A stretch of 64,000 nucleotides of DNA from Allomuricauda sp. F6463D (GTDB lineage: Bacteria; Bacteroidota; Bacteroidia; Flavobacteriales; Flavobacteriaceae), in the NCBI RefSeq assembly GCF_023015965.1, contig NZ_JALKAN010000004.1, positions 1 to 64,000 of the forward strand. Direction: 5' to 3'. A program made the translations under genes and the position numbers. This document shows, one piece after another, positions 39,127 to 47,934 of this stretch. Position 1 is the stretch's first letter. The number at the start of each line of letters is the position of its first letter. The notes beneath the pieces were generated by a model. The model was not told the DNA's origin. It searched no databases and worked only from the letters and a program-made list of their open reading frames with translations.

Positions 39127-39738
39127 ATGTTGTATCAAACTATTGATATTTTAGGAACCGTTGCCTTTGCAATTTCTGGAGTTTTAGTGGCCATGGAAAA
39201 ACGTCTGGATTTATTCGGAGTGTTTATTATTGCTTTCGTCACTGCTATTGGAGGTGGTACCCTCAGGGATTTGCTTATTGGTAACACACCGGTCGGTTGG
39301 ATGCAAGATTTAACCTATGTGATTACTATTTTTATTTCAGTAGTCTTTGCCATCATTTTTGTAAATAAGCTCAAGTATCTCAGAAAGTCATTGTTCTTAT
39401 TTGACACCATTGGGATTGGACTCTATACCATGGTCGGGGTGGAGAAAGGACTGGAAGCAGAATTGTTGCCCGTTATGTGTGTTTTTTTGGGAACCATGAC
39501 GGCTTGTTTTGGTGGCGTAACACGTGATATTCTCTGCAATGAGATTCCTGTTATTTTTAGAAAGGAGATTTATGCCACTGCATGCCTAATGGGCGGAACA
39601 AGTTATTTTTTATTTATGAAATTTCCAGTTAAAGAGGGCTATGCCTATGTTGCAGCTGTTTTAGTGGTCATTGTGCTCAGGTTGATTGCCGTGAAGTTTG
39701 ATGTGCGTCTGCCCGGTATCTACAAAAAGATTAATTAA
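39127..39738 (+). CDS. Trimeric intracellular cation channel (TRIC) family protein
   Basis: 203 residues with seven TM segments in two similar halves. The twin GGGTLRDLLIGN and GGVTRDILCNEIP motifs are the family's internal-repeat signatures (UPF0126/YicG). Bacterial TRIC homologues are trimeric K+-permeable channels. It shares a transcript with the RDD gene by spacing. The 186 bases to the next gene hold no recognised element. Confidence 0.92.
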   Translation: MLYQTIDILGTVAFAISGVLVAMEKRLDLFGVFIIAFVTAIGGGTLRDLLIGNTPVGWMQDLTYVITIFISVVFAIIFVNKLKYLRKSLFLFDTIGIGLYTMVGVEKGLEAELLPVMCVFLGTMTACFGGVTRDILCNEIPVIFRKEIYATACLMGGTSYFLFMKFPVKEGYAYVAAVLVVIVLRLIAVKFDVRLPGIYKKIN

Positions 39739-39924
39739 AGCTTTTGTTCCTAAATTTCTTCAATATTGATTAAATGCGGTGTCTTCACTGTACGTTGTTT
39801 CCGTTACCAAAGGGATGCAAGTTTCCCATACGAAGGTTGCGCGTGCCAGAAGTGAAACAGTTTAATGGTTGAGAACTCTTTTAAAAAGCTATGATGACAA
39901 GTTGTGGACCTAATTGAGATAAGC

Positions 39925-40644
39925 CTACAATACTTCTGCCTTAAGAATATAGACACTTTTCCAAGGCCAATCACCATCGCCTACCGGAACATCATTGATT
40001 GCATCTACCACATTCATACCTTCCACCACACGTCCAAATGGGGTGTAAGACCCATCAAGATGGTATGACCCTGGGTTGGTTACCACAATAAAAAACTCGT
40101 AAGGCGAAGCTAATTTGTGTGGGTTGTTTCTTTCGCTACTGGGCATGGAAATAGTTCCTCTGTGGTGTTTATATCCTTTTTTAGCATCAGGAGGAAGCAA
40201 ATAACGTCCTATTTTTCCACGTTTGCGAGCGGTATTACGGTCATCGGAATTGCCTCCTTGTATAATAAAGTCCTTTACCACCCTGTGAAATTGTGTGCTG
40301 TCAAAATATTTTTGTTTTGCCAGATAAATAAAATTGGCTTTGTGGTAGGGTACATCATCATATAATTGAATCTTGAAGCTTCCCATGTTAGTGGTAATCT
40401 TCACCTTGTTTTTCTTTAAGGATTTTGCATAATCAAAAAAGAAGTCAATCGCATTTTCCTCAGTAAGCTTAAATGGTTCTTCTTCCTCTTCTTTTTCCAC
40501 AGTGGAGGAATCCACTTCAATTTTAGCAATGGTGTCCAAGTTTGCAATATTTTCCTCAACTTTGTCATTCCCTTTTTTGGGGGATTCTCCGCAGGAAACC
40601 AATGAAAGAAATAGTATACTTATAGTTAAAGTCGATTGTCTCAA
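39925..40644 (-). CDS. Cyclophilin-type peptidyl-prolyl isomerase, lipoprotein
   Basis: 239 residues from a TTG codon at 40644, the only plausible start before the leader (SILFLSLVSCGES), which contains a lipobox Cys. An acidic linker leads to the cyclophilin domain: FHRVVKDFIIQGG (Arg and Phe of the active site), RGTISMPSS, FFIVVTNPGSYHLDGSYTPFGRV and VVDAINDVPVGDG. It probably folds envelope proteins at the periplasmic face or outer membrane. Its start codon is 4 bases from the divergent Nudix start. Confidence 0.9.
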   Translation of the reverse strand: MRQSTLTISILFLSLVSCGESPKKGNDKVEENIANLDTIAKIEVDSSTVEKEEEEEPFKLTEENAIDFFFDYAKSLKKNKVKITTNMGSFKIQLYDDVPYHKANFIYLAKQKYFDSTQFHRVVKDFIIQGGNSDDRNTARKRGKIGRYLLPPDAKKGYKHHRGTISMPSSERNNPHKLASPYEFFIVVTNPGSYHLDGSYTPFGRVVEGMNVVDAINDVPVGDGDWPWKSVYILKAEVL

Positions 40645-40648
40645 CAGT

Positions 40649-41290
40649 ATGGATTTTAATGATTTTTCTCAACTAGCCCTAAAATTAAAAAATCTCCCTC
40701 TTCCAGGAGAAGATTCCCATAATAAAATGTCTCCTGAACTTCGTATTGAATGGTTAAAAAAAAATAGGGTTCAGAATCTGCATCCAAGAAAAGCAGGAGT
40801 TATGGCATTGTTCTATCCAGATGTAGACCGCGAAACTCGATTATTGTTGATCCTAAGAAAAGTGTATCAAGGGGTGCACTCCAATCAAATTGGATTTCCG
40901 GGCGGAAAGGTGGAAAAGGTAGATAGGGATTTAATGGATACGGCTTTGCGGGAAACCTATGAAGAAGTTGGCGTGCAGCCAAAAGAAATTAAGGTAATCA
41001 AAGAACTTAGTGAAGTTTACATTCCGCCAAGCAATTTTTTGGTTAGACCCTACATTGGAATCTATCCAAATCCCCGACCATTTGTAAAGCAGGAAAGTGA
41101 GGTGGAGAGTCTAGTTGAGGTATATCTTAGAGATTTCTTGGATGATTCCAACCATATTCAAGAAATTTTAAGCACATCCTATGCGAAAAATATAAATGTA
41201 CCAGCCTTTAAATTAAATGGTTATACGGTATGGGGAGCCACGGCAATGATGTTGAGCGAGATCAAAGAGCTTTTGAGACAAGTGCTTTGA
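40649..41290 (+). CDS. CoA pyrophosphatase (Nudix hydrolase)
   Basis: 213 residues from ATG at 40649. The Nudix box reads GGKVEKVD...TALRETYEEVGV with the REtxEE core, preceded by FPGG and the CoA-pyrophosphatase motif LLLILRKVYQGVHSNQIGFP. It cleaves CoA to 3',5'-ADP and phosphopantetheine. The open frame continues upstream over the cyclophilin gene on the other strand, so that part is not coding. The acyltransferase follows 41 bases on. Confidence 0.9.
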   Translation: MDFNDFSQLALKLKNLPLPGEDSHNKMSPELRIEWLKKNRVQNLHPRKAGVMALFYPDVDRETRLLLILRKVYQGVHSNQIGFPGGKVEKVDRDLMDTALRETYEEVGVQPKEIKVIKELSEVYIPPSNFLVRPYIGIYPNPRPFVKQESEVESLVEVYLRDFLDDSNHIQEILSTSYAKNINVPAFKLNGYTVWGATAMMLSEIKELLRQVL

Positions 41291-41331
41291 TGGCTATTTT
41301 GTAAATTTGCAATCACTAATTAACATAGTAC

Positions 41332-42153
41332 ATGGGTCTGTTTAAGAAAAATCCTTTTGGACATATATTATTTTTTAAACGATGGCTGATTCGTATTGCT
41401 GGTATGATGACACACCAACGATACAAGGGATTTAATACTCTCGAGATCGAGGGATCTCAAATTATTAGGGAACTTCCTGATAAAAATGTCCTTTTTGTAA
41501 GTAATCATCAAACCTATTTTGCAGACGTAGTGGCTATGTTTCATGTGTTCAATGCCAGTTTAAAGGGAAGGGACGATACCATAAAGAATTTAGCTTATCT
41601 CTGGAACCCAAAGCTGAATATTTACTACGTAGCGGCCAAGGAAACCATGAAAAAAAGTCTGCTCACAAAAATTTTGGCCTACGCAGGTTCCATTAGTATT
41701 GAAAGGACTTGGAGAGCCAGCGGACAAAATGTAAACCGACAAGTAAAGTTTAGTGATATTTCCAATATAGGAAAAGCTCTGGATGATGGTTGGGTAATTA
41801 CTTTTCCCCAAGGAACCACGACTCCTTGGAAACCGTTGCGAAAAGGTACGGCCCACATTATTAAAAAATATAAGCCAGTTGTGGTTCCCGTGGTTATCGA
41901 TGGATTTCGACGTTCATTTGATAAAAAAGGTCTTCGTGTTAAAAAGAAAGGAATTCTTCAGTCCATGCATATAAAAGAACCTTTGGATATTGATTACGAT
42001 AATGAATCTATTGATGCCATATTGGAAAAGTTAGAATATGCCATTGAACAACACCCCTCTTTCCTAAAAGTAATTCCACAAAAAGAGCTTTTGGCCTACG
42101 AAGAGGAAAATCAAAAAAGACGTTACAGCTATAAAGGTAAATTGGATACTTAA
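41332..42153 (+). CDS. PlsC-like acyltransferase with altered motifs
   Basis: 273 residues. Block I is NHQTYFADVV, where five residues lie between His and Asp instead of the usual four. Block II-like is SIERTWRASG, block III is FPQGTTTPWKP with Gln for the usual Glu, and block IV is KPVVVPVVIDGFRRS. The overall fold fits 1-acyl-glycerol-3-phosphate acyltransferases, but the changed motifs suggest another acyl acceptor, such as ornithine or glycine lipids. It follows the Nudix gene and overlaps the 3' end of the convergent gene by 4 bases. Confidence 0.78.
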   Translation: MGLFKKNPFGHILFFKRWLIRIAGMMTHQRYKGFNTLEIEGSQIIRELPDKNVLFVSNHQTYFADVVAMFHVFNASLKGRDDTIKNLAYLWNPKLNIYYVAAKETMKKSLLTKILAYAGSISIERTWRASGQNVNRQVKFSDISNIGKALDDGWVITFPQGTTTPWKPLRKGTAHIIKKYKPVVVPVVIDGFRRSFDKKGLRVKKKGILQSMHIKEPLDIDYDNESIDAILEKLEYAIEQHPSFLKVIPQKELLAYEEENQKRRYSYKGKLDT

Positions 42154-42794
42154 ACTTCCAATCTTTTTAGTTCGTTGTAGTTCTTTCTAAGACTTTTCAG
42201 TAAAATACCGTAAAGAAGTTTGTAGAATAACCAAATTACAAATAAAACTATACCTGTAATGGCTATGGATGTAATGATGATCAGTGCCCAAAACGCAACA
42301 CTTTTACCATCTTGGGATGCAGTGGTTACTATTTCCTGCCCTTCGGGGGTATATAACAAAACACCGTAGGAATATATAATAGCGCTAATCGTAAATATGA
42401 TAAGGTTGAACCATACATATTGGGTAACTGTTCTCTTCACTTTTAATATGGCCTTCATCAAATTTTTGGAAGAATCGGTGAAAGATATTTTTCTATAATT
42501 GGTGTAAAATTTATAGATAAAATAAAAGATGATTACATAATTGATGACATTTAAAGCCATGACTACCTTATAAATATGCATGGCTTTGAGTTCTTCCATG
42601 GTCTCCGGGCCACTAAAGATAATATTGACTCCTGCCCAAAATATAAACTCTATAATGCTGATGTAAAAAATCCATTTTACTATGGACGATGATTTTTTCT
42701 TGATCATCGGATAGATTTCCTCATAGGACAGTTTGGGGAGGCTTGCCTCCCGTTTCTGCCAATCTTTTTTCAAGAGCTCCAGTTCATCCAACAT
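42150..42794 (-). CDS. Four-TM protein beside a sigma factor, putative regulator
   Basis: 214 residues. A cytosolic N terminus (LKKDWQKREASLPKLSYEEIY) is followed by four TM segments: WIFYISIIEFIFWAGVN, VVMALNVINYVIIFYFIY, YVWFNLIIFTISAIIYSYGVL and FWALIIITSIAITGIVLFVIW. The gene starts 2 bases after the sigma gene, the place of an anti-sigma factor. It has no zinc-binding HxxxCxxC motif, so it would be a non-ZAS regulator. Orthologues are, from memory, often mislabelled as a carotene oxygenase; nothing here supports that. Confidence 0.7.
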   Translation of the reverse strand: MLDELELLKKDWQKREASLPKLSYEEIYPMIKKKSSSIVKWIFYISIIEFIFWAGVNIIFSGPETMEELKAMHIYKVVMALNVINYVIIFYFIYKFYTNYRKISFTDSSKNLMKAILKVKRTVTQYVWFNLIIFTISAIIYSYGVLLYTPEGQEIVTTASQDGKSVAFWALIIITSIAITGIVLFVIWLFYKLLYGILLKSLRKNYNELKRLEV

Positions 42795-42796
42795 AG

Positions 42797-43291
42797 TTAG
42801 GGATTTAAAATGGTTCTTAATTTAGTTTTTACCCTGCTCATCTTCACTCTCGCGTTTACTTCAGAAATACCCAAAGTTTCGGCTATCTCGGAATAATTCT
42901 TGTCTTCCAGATAGAGAAATACCAAAGCTTTGTCAATATCGCCAAGTTGTTTTACGGCATCGTACATCAGCTTTAATTGCCGTTCCTCCGTATCATCATA
43001 ATCCGTGGTCTTGATTTTATAGAGGACCGAATCAAAATCTTGGGTCTTTACCCTTTTTTTTGATTTTCTATACAAGGTTATGGCCGTATTCAATGCCACA
43101 CGGTACATCCAAGTACTAAACTTGGCATCTCCCCGAAACTTTGGGTATGCTTTCCATAGTTGTATAGTGATTTCTTGGAACAGATCGTTATGGGAATCTT
43201 TGTCGTTGGTATATAGACTGCAGACTTTGTGGACAATGTTTTGATTGTCCTCAAGTTCCGTCACAAAACGATGTTCCAGTTCTTTCTTCAC
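42797..43291 (-). CDS. ECF-type RNA polymerase sigma factor
   Basis: 164 residues from GTG at 43291. Region 2 is DLFQEITIQLWKAYPKFRG with KFSTWMYRVALNTAI, and region 4 is LYLEDKNYSEIAETLGISEVNARVKMSR, a helix-turn-helix for the -35. It is followed at once by the four-TM protein. Both fit an envelope-responsive sigma pair, but no other obvious target gene adjoins. Confidence 0.92.
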   Translation of the reverse strand: MKKELEHRFVTELEDNQNIVHKVCSLYTNDKDSHNDLFQEITIQLWKAYPKFRGDAKFSTWMYRVALNTAITLYRKSKKRVKTQDFDSVLYKIKTTDYDDTEERQLKLMYDAVKQLGDIDKALVFLYLEDKNYSEIAETLGISEVNARVKMSRVKTKLRTILNP

Positions 43292-43365
43292 TAAACGGTT
43301 GGTAAGTTTGCTCGGTATATATGTATACCTTGAGCGGCTTTTGTTACAGTTGTTTTAGTAAAATT

Positions 43366-44793
43366 TTATTTGCGGTAGTCCAAAGCTGGAGGTCTGTTGC
43401 CCAACATTGGTACATATTTAAAATCTTTTCCTCTTCTTTCCTCCAATTCTTTCTTAGCCGCTTCTACCGTTTTTGTACTGTTAAAAAGATCCATGGCAGT
43501 AAGTGCCAAAGTCTTTGCTGCAACCATCATTCCTTTGGAGCCAATGCTCATTCCCCCAGCAGCTACGGCTTGCCAGCTGTGTGCAGGTGTTCCAGGAACC
43601 CATGTTGCTGCTCCCATACCGGCTGTTGGCACTGTAAAACTAACATCCCCTACATCAGTAGAACCGAAAGCCCGTGCAGTTTCTCTATAAGGTTGCACAG
43701 TTTCCGCAATTGTTGCGTCGAGGTTTTCTTTACCCAAGCTCTTTGAAATTTTTTCAGCAAAGGCCATTTCTTCATCATTATAGGTTATACCCCCTACTTT
43801 TTCCAAATTATCGTACATAACTTTTTGTACTGTAAGATTGGGTAGGAGTTCATGGGTTCCCCCGATCATTTCGTATTCCATGGTCGTTCCGGTTCCCAAA
43901 GCAGCTCCCTCAGCAGCTTTTACGATTCTATCAAAAATGTCAACGACCACATCCCTTGTATTATGTCTGGCATAGTAGTACACTTCAGCAAAATCTGGCA
44001 CTACGTTTGGAGCCTTTCCTCCATCGGTAATTACGTAATGTATTCTGGCTTCTTGTGGAATATGTTCTCTCATCATGTTCACCATAGCGTTCATGGCTTC
44101 AATCCCATCCAAGGCTGAGCGTCCCATTTGGGGAGCGGCTGCGGCGTGGGCAGAAATACCGTGGAACCTAAATTTTGCAGATTTATTGGCCAATGCGGCT
44201 CCTGCACTTGCAGCATTTGCAGAACTTGGATGCCAATGTAGGGCTACATCAACGTCATCAAAAACCCCTTCACGAACCATATAAACTTTACCGGACCCTC
44301 CTTCTTCCGCAGGGCATCCGTAGAACCGAATGGTTCCTTTAATATTGTTGGCTTCCATCCAATCTTTTACAGAAATGGCAGCTGCACTTGAAGCGGTACC
44401 AAAAAGATGATGCCCGCAAGCATGTCCTGCAGCTCCACCAGCGGATTGTTTTACAGGTACGGCTTCTTGGGAAAGCCCGGGCAAGGCATCATATTCACCT
44501 AAAATGGCAATAACGGGATAACCTGAGCCATATTCTGCTTTAAAGGCCGTGGGAATGCCTGCAATTCCATTGTCAATGGTAAATCCGGCACTGGAAAGTG
44601 TTTCCTGCAAAAGAGCGGAACTTTGCTCTTCCAAATAACCCATTTCAGCAAGGTTCCAGATTTCATGGGCAATTTCACTGTATTTTTCAGATTTCGAATC
44701 CAAATCCTTGATCACATCATCTTTCTTTTTTTGGGCATGAATACCCATGGTGCATAATAGAAATAAGGCACCAAACGGAAGAAATTTTCTCAT
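43366..44793 (-). CDS. Secreted M20 amidohydrolase
   Basis: 475 residues with a signal peptide (FLPFGALFLLCTMGIHAQ). Metal-site motifs include GHACGHHLFGTA, CPAEEGGSGKVYM with the catalytic Glu pair, VALHWHPSS and GSTDVGDVSFTVP. A lid domain (FHGISAHAAAAPQ to about 300) is inserted. It is closest to the AbgB/aminobenzoyl-glutamate hydrolase group. Likely a periplasmic peptidase or acylase; the substrate is open. It lies divergent from the NDH-2 gene. Confidence 0.88.
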   Translation of the reverse strand: MRKFLPFGALFLLCTMGIHAQKKKDDVIKDLDSKSEKYSEIAHEIWNLAEMGYLEEQSSALLQETLSSAGFTIDNGIAGIPTAFKAEYGSGYPVIAILGEYDALPGLSQEAVPVKQSAGGAAGHACGHHLFGTASSAAAISVKDWMEANNIKGTIRFYGCPAEEGGSGKVYMVREGVFDDVDVALHWHPSSANAASAGAALANKSAKFRFHGISAHAAAAPQMGRSALDGIEAMNAMVNMMREHIPQEARIHYVITDGGKAPNVVPDFAEVYYYARHNTRDVVVDIFDRIVKAAEGAALGTGTTMEYEMIGGTHELLPNLTVQKVMYDNLEKVGGITYNDEEMAFAEKISKSLGKENLDATIAETVQPYRETARAFGSTDVGDVSFTVPTAGMGAATWVPGTPAHSWQAVAAGGMSIGSKGMMVAAKTLALTAMDLFNSTKTVEAAKKELEERRGKDFKYVPMLGNRPPALDYRK

Positions 44794-44894
44794 TAGTTGA
44801 AGTTTTTTTGAATTAGATTTTAAAGATACAAAAAAACCAACCTTGATATCTCTTGTGGAAGAATGGAATACTTAAATTTGCTGGTATGTCAAGA

Positions 44895-46202
44895 ATGAAT
44901 ATTCCTCAATCCAGTTACCCAAGGGTCGTGATTATCGGCGGCGGTTTTGGTGGTATTGCATTAGCCAAAAAATTGAGCAAAAAAGAAGCTCAAGTAGTGT
45001 TGTTGGACAAGCACAATTACCATAATTTTCAACCATTGCTTTATCAAGTGTCTACCGGAGGGCTGGAACCGGATTCCATAGCATACCCTATTCGTAAGGT
45101 GTTGCAGGGATACCCCAATTTCTATTTTAGATTGGCACAGGTGCAAGAGATAAAACCCACAACGAAAAGGATCAAAACCAATATTGGGGAAATTTTCTAC
45201 GATTATTTAGTGGTTGCAACCGGATCTGAAACTAATTTTTTTGGTAATAAGGGTATCGAGAACAAGGGGATGGCAATGAAAACTATTCCACAATCCTTGA
45301 ACTTGCGCAGCTTGATTCTGGAGAATTTTGAACAAGCACTCTTAACGGACGACCTCCATGAAAGGGACGCCTTGATGAACTTTGTTATTGTTGGTGGAGG
45401 ACCTACGGGAGTTGAACTTGCAGGGGCTTTGGCTGAGATTAAAAAGGGAATATTGCCAAAGGACTACCCCGATTTGGACACCCGAAGAGCACAGATAAAC
45501 TTGGTGCAGGGAAGTGACAGAATTTTGCCTGCAATGAGTGAAATAGCTTCGGAAAAAGCTGAAAAGTTTTTAGAGGAACTCGGTGTTTATGTTTGGAAAA
45601 ATATCCGAGTAACGGATTACGATGGTAAACGGGTTACGACGAATACCAAAACAATTTTTGAAGCTGAAACATTGGTGTGGGCTGCTGGAGTAAAAGCTGT
45701 GAGCTTAAAGGGGTTGGATGCAGGACAATTTCTTTGTAGAGGTAATAGGCTCAAGGTAAATGAATTTCATCAAATCGTAGGACTCGAAGATGTCTTTGCC
45801 ATTGGTGATGTGGCACAAATGGAGACCGATGAGTTTCCACATGGGCATCCTATGATGGCCCAACCAGCTATTCAGCAGGGACGAAACCTTGGGGATAATT
45901 TAGTCCGAATGATCGATGGGAAACCCATGAGGTCATTTGTGTATAAAGACAAAGGAAGTATGGCCACTGTGGGTAGGAACAAAGCCGTTGTGGATATGCC
46001 CAAGTTTAAATTTCAGGGAGTTTTTGCTTGGTTTGTCTGGATGTTCGTTCATTTGTATTTCCTTATCGGTTTTAGGAACAGGGTAGTGGTATTTATCAAT
46101 TGGGTATATAATTATGTTCGATTCGACCGTGAGGCACGCTTGATTATCAGACCTTTCAAAAAGCAGAACCGTGTAGAACGAGATACGTTGATGCGAGATT
46201 AA
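44895..46202 (+). CDS. Type II NADH dehydrogenase (NDH-2)
   Basis: 435 residues. The FAD-binding VVIIGGGFGGIALAKKL opens the protein, an NAD site VIVGGGPTGVELAGALAE follows, and GLEDVFAIGDVAQME closes the FAD fold. The C-terminal amphipathic part ends with VWMFVHLYFLIGFRNRVVVF and carries the membrane anchor. It oxidises NADH to feed electrons to menaquinone without pumping protons. ATG 44895 was chosen; ATG 44886 is close and possible. Overlaps xerD by 4 bases at the stop. Confidence 0.92.
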   Translation: MNIPQSSYPRVVIIGGGFGGIALAKKLSKKEAQVVLLDKHNYHNFQPLLYQVSTGGLEPDSIAYPIRKVLQGYPNFYFRLAQVQEIKPTTKRIKTNIGEIFYDYLVVATGSETNFFGNKGIENKGMAMKTIPQSLNLRSLILENFEQALLTDDLHERDALMNFVIVGGGPTGVELAGALAEIKKGILPKDYPDLDTRRAQINLVQGSDRILPAMSEIASEKAEKFLEELGVYVWKNIRVTDYDGKRVTTNTKTIFEAETLVWAAGVKAVSLKGLDAGQFLCRGNRLKVNEFHQIVGLEDVFAIGDVAQMETDEFPHGHPMMAQPAIQQGRNLGDNLVRMIDGKPMRSFVYKDKGSMATVGRNKAVVDMPKFKFQGVFAWFVWMFVHLYFLIGFRNRVVVFINWVYNYVRFDREARLIIRPFKKQNRVERDTLMRD

Positions 46203-47104
46203 AATTCCGTTGTTCTCGGATGGAATTCCTTCAATACTTTAGTCAAATGGGTGCGGTTTACGTGCATATAAACTTCGGTGGTTGTGATACTCTCATGCCC
46301 CAACATTTGTTGAATTGCTCTAAGGTCAGCACCATTTTCCAAAAGATGCGTGGCAAAGGAATGCCTAAACGTGTGCGGACTGATATTTTTTTTCAAACTT
46401 ATTTTCTCTGCCAATCGCTTTGTAATTGTAAAAATCATGGCTCGTGTCAATTGTTTGCCTCTACGATTTAAAAAGACATAATCTTCGTGTTCCTTCTGTA
46501 TAGGTAGGTGTACCCTTACTTGTTTTCGATAAATGTTGATGTATTTTTGGTTCACGTCGCTAATGGGAACAAAACGCTGCTTATTTCCCTTACCGGTCAC
46601 TTTTATAAAATCTTCATCAAAATAAAGGTCAGACAATTTAAGTGTGATAAGTTCGGATACTCGAAGACCGCAACCGTACAAGGTCTCCAGAATAGCTCGA
46701 TTACGTTCACCTTCTGGTTTGGATAGGTCAATGGCATTAATCAAGCTGTTTATTTCTTCTTCAGAAAGAGTATCCGGTAACTTTCTACCAATTTTTGGGG
46801 TTTCAATCAAATCCATAGGATTGTCCTCCCGGTAATCTTCAAAAACCAAGTAGTTGAAGAATCCTTTTAACCCCGAAATAATACGGGCTTGTGTTCGAGG
46901 ATTCACCATTTTAGCAATATCATAAATAAACTGTTGAACTGTATCTTGTTTTATGCTAATTGGGTTTTCAGTAATGGAATGCTCTTCAAGATAACTGGCG
47001 AGTTTCTGTAGATCTAGACTATAATTTGAAATAGAATTTTGTGAAAGCCCACGCTCTATCTTCAAATAATTTTTATAGTCTTTTATTGCTTGCTGCCAGT
47101 TCAT
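46199..47104 (-). CDS. xerD: Tyrosine recombinase XerD
   Basis: 301 residues. The core-binding domain is at 1-95. The catalytic set is in the right order: Arg in GCGLRVSELITL, Lys in VTGKGNKQRFVPI, His/Arg in SPHTFRHSFATHLLENG, then His in MLGHESITTTEVYMHV with the Tyr nucleophile. It resolves chromosome dimers at dif with XerC. Being core, it is no sign of a mobile element. A -7 box lies just upstream. Confidence 0.93.
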   Translation of the reverse strand: MNWQQAIKDYKNYLKIERGLSQNSISNYSLDLQKLASYLEEHSITENPISIKQDTVQQFIYDIAKMVNPRTQARIISGLKGFFNYLVFEDYREDNPMDLIETPKIGRKLPDTLSEEEINSLINAIDLSKPEGERNRAILETLYGCGLRVSELITLKLSDLYFDEDFIKVTGKGNKQRFVPISDVNQKYINIYRKQVRVHLPIQKEHEDYVFLNRRGKQLTRAMIFTITKRLAEKISLKKNISPHTFRHSFATHLLENGADLRAIQQMLGHESITTTEVYMHVNRTHLTKVLKEFHPRTTEF

Positions 47105-47109
47105 GCGTT

Positions 47110-47117
47110 CAAATATA
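47110..47117 (-). promoter_or_regulatory. -7 box of xerD
   Basis: On the minus strand this reads TATATTTG, an exact TAnnTTTG word, and ends 5 bases before the xerD ATG (47104). No clear -33 was seen. The upstream 229-base gap has two close copies of TTGGTCAA near 47156-47184 but no gene. Confidence 0.45.
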
Positions 47118-47332
47118 GTGACATTACCTATCTAATATTGAACATTATGGGCTATTGGTCAATTCATAATGCCCTTTGGTCAAATGATAGGTTTAAAAAA
47201 CCAAAGGTTTCAATATTTTTCCACTTGAAATAAGCTTCCAACAAAAATGGGTGTTTTAATTTGTAGGAAAAAACATATGCATAAGTACTTTTTTTGTAAC
47301 GATTACGTTTCATTGTTAATAAAATTTTAACA

Positions 47333-47857
47333 ATGAAAAAAAAGACATATGTATTGGTGGTCATAGCATTGGTTACCATTAGTTTTTCGTCCATGGCTCA
47401 AAGAGTAGATCGAACAAGTTTCAAAGCAGGAGTTCATGCGGGTGTGCCTTTTGGTGATATTTCTGATTATTCAAATTTTGAGATAGGACTGGATTTGGGA
47501 TATCATTGGGCACTATCGGAATTGGTTGATGCTGGAGTGGCAACTGGATTTATGAATGCTTTTGTAAATAATGATACTGTTGATATAGGTCCATTTGTTG
47601 TGGAGGGTGATTTTCCAAACATTCAGTATGTCCCCATGGCAGCCGCATTTAGACTTTACCCTACCTATGATTTTAAATTAGGTGCTGATGTAGGTTATGC
47701 GGTCGGTGTCAATGAAGGGAACACAGGAGGTTTTTATTTCCGACCAATAATAGGTGTCAATGTAAGTGATACTACGGAGTTAAATATTTCCTATGTAAAA
47801 GTGAGTGATGATTACGACTTCTCAATGGCAGCATTGGGGGTCTTGTTTTTGTTTTAA
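47333..47857 (+). CDS. Outer-membrane beta-barrel protein
   Basis: 174 residues with a signal peptide (YVLVVIALVTISFSSMAQ). The rest is alternating strands: FKAGVHAGVPFGDIS, FEIGLDLGYHWALS, AAAFRLYPTYDFKLGADVGYA, YFRPIIGVNVS, and a last strand MAALGVLFLF ending in Phe, as expected for BAM-targeted barrels. It is an 8-strand-type small barrel; function unknown. It and the following gene sit between xerD and aroQ. Confidence 0.78.
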   Translation: MKKKTYVLVVIALVTISFSSMAQRVDRTSFKAGVHAGVPFGDISDYSNFEIGLDLGYHWALSELVDAGVATGFMNAFVNNDTVDIGPFVVEGDFPNIQYVPMAAAFRLYPTYDFKLGADVGYAVGVNEGNTGGFYFRPIIGVNVSDTTELNISYVKVSDDYDFSMAALGVLFLF

Positions 47858-47934
47858 AATGAAGAAATAGCTGTTTTAACCCCAAATTTTGCAGTTTAAA
47901 CTATGAATATTAACCAATTAATTACATTTTCAAA

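Noticed and set aside
39739-39924. Possible small RNA or gene remnant between the TRIC and cyclophilin genes
   Set aside because: No open frame, hairpin with T tract or promoter word that holds up was found.
46199-47104. Tyrosine recombinase as a sign of a mobile element
   Set aside because: The sequence and context fit core XerD; no att-like repeats, integrase-linked tRNA or phage genes are present.
47164-47394. A 76-codon minus-strand frame across the start of the barrel gene
   Set aside because: It overlaps the signal peptide of a better gene and has no pattern of its own.
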